Assembly: GCA_030710605.1 (NCBI GenBank)
Contig: CP092879.1
Span: 26,183,844 to 26,247,843, forward strand
Direction: 5' to 3'
Length of the DNA stretch: 64,000 bases
DNA from: Cordylochernes scorpioides
Lineage: Eukaryota; Arthropoda; Arachnida; Pseudoscorpiones; Chernetidae
A program made the translations under genes and the position numbers. The notes beneath the pieces were generated by a model. That model was not told where the DNA came from. It worked only from the letters and a program-made list of their open reading frames with translations, and searched no databases. Below are positions 56,791 through 64,000 of the stretch, in pieces. How positions within the stretch are numbered: the stretch's first letter is position 1; each line of letters begins with the position of its first letter.

Positions 56791-56976
56791 TGTCGCATAC
56801 CTCGCGACATTTGCATGATATTGATTTGTTTTGTATATTTTTACTTGTATATTTGCATGTCCGCGTGAAGCGCGATATATATATATAGGTCAAAGGATTA
56901 ATAAAGTTAGAGTTTCTACTGATTAGAATCGTCTCATTGTTTCTTCAAACTAGTTCTTTTTGATTGGAACTGTACA
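56791..56976 (+). repeat. 3' LTR of the kinase-bearing element
   Basis: Same 186 bases as 53389-53574, directly after the polypurine tract, ending TGTACA before ATATATATATAGC. Confidence 0.85.
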
Positions 56977-57519
56977 ATATATATATATAGCAAATAAAAA
57001 CAATAAGACGCGAATGTTTATTCACACATAAATCAAATTAGATTAAATTGGCGAAACCGCTAAGAGGGTTCACCACTGATAAGCCAAGCCCTCCCAATAT
57101 TTTTTGCATCGCATTAAGGACATTAGAAATTTGATATATGTGTTAAAGAAACTTTCCTGTCTTAATGCTTTTATTTGTTATATTTGATATCTTCTGAACA
57201 TTGCTACCAAAGGTGCTTCATTTTTAGTTTATAATTATCGATAAAGTAATAACAAAATAATAATAAATAACAAATTCTTATGAAAATAGATATAACAGCT
57301 CCTCTTTTTCTTGGTAGTTCTCAAATAAAGTTTTACCGCTGCCAACTACTGTTTAAAATAGCATTTATATATGAAAAATGAATATCATTATTTATATTTG
57401 TAACTATTATAGACGGGTATGATTCTTTCAAAAATTAACCAATTTCAACTGCCCTTACTGCAATGGATAAATATATGAGAGGGCCTGGCTCATCAGTGGT
57501 CAACCCTCCCAGCGGTTCC
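56977..57519. repeat. Two CCCTCCC hairpin repeats in opposite orientation and tail of body copy 3
   Basis: Plus copy at about 57030-57175 (GGCGAAACCGCTAAGAGGG, then AGCCCTCCC) and minus copy at about 57410-57520 (GGGCCTGGCTCATCAGTGG, then AACCCTCCC). They enclose the body tail (57190-57410). No gene. Confidence 0.65.
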
Positions 57520-58096
57520 CTTTATTGATGGGGGTACAGAAACGCCAGAAAAGGTGAAATACACATGGATTAATAACGGTGGTTTAAAGGTTCTAGGAGA
57601 CGGTGGAATACACATCTTACGTCTCAGATGGCTGAGACGGGGAATTACTTATATTTTATTGACAGCAGAAAAAGATACCAGAGAAGCGGGAGAGTACACA
57701 TGTTTTATTGAAAGAAGTACAGATATGCCAGAGACGCGGTTAAGTACAAGAGTTTTATTGACCGAAGTGCAGATATGCCAAAGAAGAGGGTAAGTACATA
57801 TGTTTTTCGACAGAAGAATAAAGATGCCAGAGACGAAGGGGAGTTCACATATTTTATTGACAAAAGTACAGAGATGCCCGAGACTGGGAAGTACACATGT
57901 TTTATTGACAGAAGTATAGAGAGACCAGAGACGGGAGAGTACAAATGTTTATTTACAGAGGTACAGAGATTCCCGAGCCGGGGGAGTTCACATATTTCAT
58001 CAAAAGAAGTAAAGATTGGCCAGAGACGCTGGGGAGTACAAATATTTTATTTACAGAAGTACAGAGATGCCCGAGATGAGGGAGTATACATGTTTT
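57520..58096 (+). repeat. 48-bp minisatellite array, block H
   Basis: About a dozen units. The first two resemble block B (GGTACAGAAACGCCAGAA), the rest resemble block I. Confidence 0.9.
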
Positions 58097-58527
58097 AACA
58101 CAAAGCAATAGCGCGCCATCTAGACATATAAAATGAAAGGATTTAAAAGCACGAATGTTTCTTTTATACATAATTCAAACTTATACTGCCCTTACTGCGA
58201 TGAAAAAATATATTGGGAGGGCTTGGCTCATCAGTGGTGAACCCTCCCAGCGGTTTCGCCAATTTAATCCACCAGACCGCTTCTCAGAGCTCTAATACTT
58301 TATTGGACGATTTTGCTTATATACAGTATTAGAGCTCTGAGAAGCGGTCTGGTGGATTGAATTGGCGAAACCGCTGGGAGAGGTCACCACTGATGAGCCA
58401 AGCCCTCTTAATATATTTTTTCATCGCAGTAAGGGCAGTAGAAGTTTGAATTATGTATAAAAGAAACATTCGTGCTTTTAAATCCTTTCATTTTATATGT
58501 ATAGATGGCGCCTTATTGCTTTGTGTT
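58097..58527. repeat. Foldback element with 200-bp inverted arms
   Basis: AACACAAAGCAATAGCGCGCC at the left (20-base part AACACAAAGCAATAGCGCGC) is mirrored at the right by GGCGCCTTATTGCTTTGTGTT. The arms, each of about 200 bases, meet around a spacer of about 30 bases near 58300-58330. Both arms contain the CCCTCCC hairpin. It interrupts the minisatellite, which resumes near 58570 after 40 bases of unique sequence. Confidence 0.85.
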
Positions 58528-58569
58528 GATTTATGCCTAACTGGCCTTGTCTTTATTGTTTGCGGAAGA

Positions 58570-61500
58570 GCATTGGTAGAGAGATTCCAAAGACAAGGAA
58601 GTACACATGTTTTATTGACAAAAGTACAGAGATTTCAGAGACGAGGTAATACAAATATTTTCTTGACAAAAGTACATAGATGCCCGAGACGGGTGAGTAC
58701 ATTTGTCTTATTGAAAGAAGTACAGAGATACCAGAGACGGAAGAGTACACATGTTTATTTGCAGAAGTACAGAGATGCCCGAGACGGAGGAGTTATCATA
58801 TTTCATTAGCAGAAGTACAAAGTTTTAGAGAGGCTGGAGAGTACGCATGTTTTATTTACAGAAGTATAGAGATTCCAGGGACTAGGAAGTTCATATATTT
58901 CATTGACAGCAGTAAATAGATTCCAGAGACGCAAGGGTGTACACATGTTCTATTGACAGAAGTACAGAGATGCCAGAGACGCGTAAGAGTACACGTGTTT
59001 TATTGACAGAGGTACAGAGATACAAAAGACGGGGTTGCCCAAATAATATATTGACAGAAGCAAAGAGATGCCACAAACGGGGAGGTACTCGTATTTTATT
59101 GACAAATGTACAGAGATGCCAGAGACGGAGAAGAACACATGTTTTATTGACAGAAATACAGAGTTGCCAGAGACGGAGGAGTGCACATGTTTTATTGACA
59201 GAAGTACAGAAATGTCAGATACGGAGGAATACACATATTTTATAGACAGAAGTAGAGAGATGCGAGAGACGGAGGAGTACACATGTTTTATTGACAGAAG
59301 TACAGAGAGACCAGAGACGAGGAGTACAAATGTTTATTTACAGAGGTACAGAGATTACCGAGCCGGGGGAGTTCACATATTTCATTAACAGAAGTACAGA
59401 TTGGCCAAAGACGCTGGGTAGGACATATATTTTATATACAGAAGTACAGAAATGCTCGAGACGAGGAAGTACACCTGTTTTATCGACAGATATACACAGA
59501 TGCCAGGGACGTTGGAGTTCATATGTTTTAATGACAGCAGTACAGAGATTCCAGAGAAACAGGGATGTGAACATGTTCTATTGACAAAAGTACAGAGATG
59601 CCAGAGACCCTTAGGAGTATACATGTTTTATTGACAAAGGTACAGATATTCCAAAGACGAGTGAGTACACATGTTTTATTGGCAGAAATACAGAGATGCC
59701 AGAGACGAGGAAATACAAATATTTTCTTGACAAAAGTACAGAAATGCCCGAGACGGGTGAATACACTTGTCTTTTTGAAAGAAGTACAGAGATACCAGAG
59801 ACGGAAGGGTACACATATATATTTGCAGAAGTACAGAGATGCCCGAGACGCAGGAGTTCATATGTTTCAATGGCAACAGTAAATAGATTCCAGAGACGCA
59901 AGGGTGCACACATGTTCTATTGTCAGAAGTACAGAGATGCCAGAGACGCGTGAGAGTACACTGGTTTATTGTCAGATGTAAAGAGATACAAGAGACTGGG
60001 TTGCCCAAATAATATATTGACAGAAGCAAAGATGCCACAAACGGGGAAGTTTTCATATTTTATTAACAAATGCACAGAGATACCAGAGACGGAGGAGTAC
60101 ACATGTTTTATTGACTGAAGTACAAAGATGCCAAACACGGAGGAGTAGACATGTTTTATTGAAAGAAGTACAGAGATGCCAGAGACGGAGAAGTACACAT
60201 GTTTCAAGGACAGAAGTACAGAGATACCAGAGAGGGAGGAGTACATATGTTTTTTTGACGAAAGTACAGAGATGCCAGAGACGAAGTTGTAGACATGTTG
60301 TATTGAAAGAAGTACAGAGATGCCAGAGAGGGAGGAGTGCACATGTTTTATTGACAAAAGTACAGAGATGTCAGAGACGGTGAAATACACATGTTTTATT
60401 GAAAAAGGTACAGGGATGCCAGAGACGGAGGAGTACACATGTTTTATTGACAGAAATACAGAGAGACCACAGACGGGAGAGTGCAAATATTTATTTACAA
60501 AGGTACAGAGATTCCCGAGCCGAGGAGTTCACATATTCCATTAACAGAAGTAGAGATTGGCCGAAGACACTGGGTAGTACATATATTTTATTTACAGAAG
60601 TACAGAGATGCCAGGGACGGAGAAGTACACATGTTTCAAGGACAGAAGTACAGAGATACCAGAGACGGAGGAGTACACATGTTTTATTGACAGATGGAAA
60701 GAGATGCCAGAGACGGAGGAGTACACATGTTTTATTGACAGAAATACAGAGAGACCACAGACGGGAGAGTAGAAATATTTATTTACAAAGGTATAGAGAT
60801 TCCCGAGCCGAGGAGTTCACATATACTATTAACAGAAGTAGAGATTGGCCGAAGACGCTGGGTAGTACATATATTTTATTTACAGAAGTACAGAGATGCC
60901 AGGGACGTTGAGTTCATATGTTTTATTGACAGCAGTACAGATATTCCAGAGAAACAGGGGTGTAAACATGTTCTATTGACAGAAGTACAGAGATGCAAGA
61001 GACGCGTAGGAGTACACATGTTTTATTGACAAAGAAACAGAGATTCTAAAGACGATGGAGTACAAATGTTTTATTGACAAAAGTACAGATTTGCCCGGGA
61101 CGGGTGAGTACACTTGTCTTTTTGAAAGAAGAACGGAGATACTAGAGACGGGAGAGTACACAATTTTATTTTCAGAAGTACAGAGATGCCCGAGACGGAG
61201 GGGTTCTCATATTTCATTAGCAGAAGTGCTGAGTTTGTGAGAGGCGGGAAAGTACACATGTTTTATTTACTGTAGTGCAGAGATGCCAGAGACCGAAAAG
61301 TACACATGTTTTATTCACTGAAGTACAGAGATGCCAGAGACAGAGGAGTACACATGCTTTATCGACAGAAGTAAAGAGATGCCAAAAACGGGGGAGTAGA
61401 TATGTTTTATTGAAATAAGTACAGAGATGCCAGAGACGAAGGAGTACACAGGTTTCAAGGACAGGAGTAGAGAGATGATAGAGACGGAGGAGTACACATA

Positions 61501-64000
61501 TTTTATTGACTGAAATACAAAAAGCGAGAGACTAGGAGTGCAAATGTTTTATTGACAGAAGTACAGAGATGCCAGACACTGAGGAGAACATGTTTTATTG
61601 ACAGAAGTACAGAGATGCCAGAGAGGGAGGAGTGCACATGTTTTATTGGCTGAAGTACAGAGATGTCAGAGACGGAGGAGTACACGTGTCTTTTTGACAT
61701 ATGTACAGAGATGCCAGAGACGGAGGAGTACACATGTTTCATTGACAGAAATACAGAGATGCCAGAAATGGAGAAGTACACCTATTTTATTGAGAGAAGT
61801 ACAGAAATTCCAGAAACAGTAGCAGTACGCATGTTTTATTAACAGAAGTACTAAGATGCCAGAAATAGGAGCAGTGCACAAGTTTTTTGACAGAAGTACA
61901 GTGATACCACAGACGGAAGAGTACACATGTTTATTTACAGAAGTACAGAGATGCCCGAGACGGAGAAGTTCTCATATTTCATTAGCAGAAGTACAGAGTT
62001 GCCAGAGAGGCAAGGATGTAAACATGTTCTATTGAGAGAAATACAGAGATGCCAGAAACGCCTAAGAGTACATATGTTTTATTGAAAGAGATACAGAGAT
62101 ACAAGTGACAGGTTGCCGAAATAATATATTTACAGAAGCACAGAAATAACCCAAACGAGGGAGTACTCATAATTTATTGACAAATGTACAGAGATGCCAG
62201 AGACGGAGGAGAAAACATGTTTTATTGACAGAAGTACAGATATACAAGAGACGAGAGAGTACACTTTTTATTGACAGATTTACAGAGAAAAAAAGACTGG
62301 AGAGTACAAATGTTTATTTACAGAGTTACAAAGATTCTCGAGCCGGAGGAGTTCACATATTTCATTAACAGAAGTACAGTTTGGCCAGAGACGCTGGTGA
62401 GTACATATATTTTATTTAGAGAAGTACAGAGATGCCCGAGAAAAGGGAGTAAACATGTTTTATAGACAGAAGTACACAGATGCCAGGGACGTTGTAGTTC
62501 ATATGTTTTATTGACAGCAGTACAGAGAATTTAGAGAAACGGCGGTGTAAACATTTTCTATTGACAAAGGTACAAGGATGCCATAGACGCGTAGGAGTAT
62601 ACATGTTTTATTGACAAAGGTACAGAGATTCCAAAGACCAGGGAGCACACATGTACAGAGATGCCAGAGACGAGGAAATATAAATATTTTTCTTGAAAAA
62701 AAGTACAGAGATACCAGAGACGAAAGAGTACACATGTTTATTTGCAGAAGTAAAGAGATGCCCGAGACGAATGAGTTTTCATATTTTATTAGCAGAAGTA
62801 CAGAGTTTCAGAGAGGCGGGAGAGTACACATGTTTTATTGACAAAGGTACAGAGATTCCAAAGACTAGGGAGTACACATGTTTTATTCACAGAAGTACAG
62901 AGATGCCAGAGACGGAGGAGTACATTTGTTTTATTGACAGAAGAACAGAGATGCCAGAGACGGAGGAGTACACATGTTTTTTTGACAGAAGTACAGATTG
63001 GCCAAAGACGCTGACAAAGGTACAGAGATTCCAAAGACCAGGGAGTACACATGTTTTATTTACAGAAGTACAGAAATGTCAGAGATGAGGAAATACAAAT
63101 ATTTTCTTAACAAAAGTACAGAGATACCAGAGAAGGAAGGGAAAACATGTTTATTTGCAGAAGTACAGAGATGCCCGAGACGGAGGAGTTCTCTTATTTA
63201 ATTAGCAGAAGTACAGGGTTTAGAGAGGCGGGAAGTACACATGATTTATTTACCGAAGTACAGAGATTCCAGGGACGAAGGAGTCCATATGTTGCAATGA
63301 CAGCGGTAAATAGATTCCAGAGACGCAAGGGTGTACACGTGTTCTATTGACAGAAGTACAGAGATGCCAGAGACGCGTAAGAGTACACGTGTTTTATTGA
63401 CAGAGGTACAGAGATACAAGAGACGGAGTTGTCCAAATAATATATTGACAGAAGCAAAATGATGCAACAAACGGGGGAGTACCTTTTTTTATTGACCAAT
63501 GTACAGAGTTGCCAGAGACCGAGGAGTACACATGTTTTATTGACAGAAGTACAGAGATGCCAAACACAGGGGAGTAGACATGTTTTATTGAAAGAAGTAC
63601 AGAGATGCCAGTGAGAGAGGAGTACACATGTTTTATTGACAGAAGTACAAAGATGCCAGAGAGGGAGGAGTACACATGTTTTATTGACAGAAGTACAGAG
63701 GTGCCAGAAACGGAGGTTAATACATGTTTTATTGACATAAGTACAGAGATGCCAGAGAGAGAGGAGTACACATGTTTTATTGACAGAAGTACAGAGATGC
63801 CAGAAACGGAGGTTAATACATGTTTTATTGACAAAGGTAGAGAGATGCCAGGGACGGAGGAGTACACATGTTTTATATACAGAAGTACAGAGATGCCAGA
63901 AACGGAGGTTAATACATGTTTTATTGACAGAAGTACATAGATGCCAGAGACGGAGGAGTACACATGTTTAATTGACAGAAGTACAGAGATGCAAGAGACG
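58570..64000 (+). repeat. 48-bp minisatellite array, block I with higher-order repeats
   Basis: More than 100 units run to the window edge. Landmark variants recur: CCCAAATAATATATTGACAG (59037, 60002 and, in changed form, 62115 and 63430), a CGAGCCGGGG-type pair with GCTGGG (57966, 59350, 60510, 60810, 62340) and CCCGAGACGG-type units. At 63700-63950 two variants alternate with a 96-base period. The array continues beyond the window. Confidence 0.95.

Larger units (their letters stand above)
53389..56976 (+). mobile_element. LTR element carrying SRR1-like and haspin-like kinase coding sequence
   Basis: Two 186-base LTRs (53389-53574 and 56791-56976; TGTCGCATAC...AACTGTACA) differ at about three positions. 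The second follows a polypurine tract (TGGAGGGGGAGTC, 56778-56790). A possible primer-binding site, TGGCGCAGCCGACGACAGG, starts at 53578. AT-rich flanks (ATATATATA on both sides) are consistent with a short target duplication, but its length cannot be read in such repeats. The 3.2-kb interior contains no gag, protease, RT or integrase motif. It is filled by one coding region in several frames: acidic repeats, an SRR1-like domain, a haspin-like kinase and a tail. It is therefore non-autonomous and seems to have acquired host-type genes. Confidence 0.85.

Noticed and set aside
58570..64000. CRISPR-like array of regular repeats
   Set aside because: The 48-bp units are contiguous, with no unique spacers, in a eukaryotic transposon-rich setting. 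It is a minisatellite.

Overview
This is a gene-poor, AT-rich stretch of a metazoan nuclear genome. It holds no bacterial-type operons, no CRISPR array, no intact tRNA or rRNA, and I see no intact host single-copy gene. The element mix (BEL/Pao, Gypsy, Copia, an R1-type non-LTR element with an AFDNAWW motif, mariner, Penelope-like, Helitron) points to an invertebrate, most likely an arthropod. The species cannot be fixed from the sequence.

Backbone. Two components alternate in one orientation. (a) Arrays of a 48-bp minisatellite (core GTACAGAGATGCCAGAGACG ... GTACACATGTTTTATTGACAG) lie at about 2200-3925, 14104-18925, 24577-27440, 43795-46560 and 57520-64000. (b) A non-coding body of about 6-7 kb is present three times in direct orientation, near 7020-14090, 27441-34850 and 46561-53380 (tail resuming 57000-57420), at starts about 20 kb apart. 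Together they look like a decayed 20-kb macro-repeat.

Nested insertions, left to right: a non-autonomous LTR element with an 18-bp internal repeat (1-2199); an R1-clade non-LTR element (3926-6745, minus); a deleted Copia (7348-9388, minus); a mariner (14895-16212, minus); a GC-richer fragment of unknown origin (17263-17500); a BEL/Pao element with both LTRs and a CATAT target duplication (18931-24576, minus); a head-to-head Penelope-like foldback with a 12-bp target duplication (29162-30792); a gag-only LTR element (31827-33371); a broken gene of a widespread uncharacterised family (35153-36585); a decayed Gypsy (36896-42340, minus); a 22-bp minisatellite (42408-43330); a duplicated module around a 100-N assembly gap; a non-autonomous Helitron (47689-49888) carrying a truncated Jockey-like fragment and a U2 snRNA-like segment; and an LTR element (53389-56976).

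The most striking object is that last element. It has two 186-bp LTRs that differ at only about three positions, a polypurine tract and an LTR TATA box and AATAAA. It has no recognisable gag, protease, RT or integrase. It carries instead an acidic repeat region, an SRR1-like domain and a kinase domain resembling haspin. It reads as a non-autonomous LTR element that has picked up host-type genes. The three body copies also give natural empty sites that fix the insertion boundaries of the Helitron, the Penelope-like element and the gag-only element.

Many reading frames are broken by single-base shifts, several of them at homopolymers. Either the copies are decayed or the assembly has uncorrected indels.
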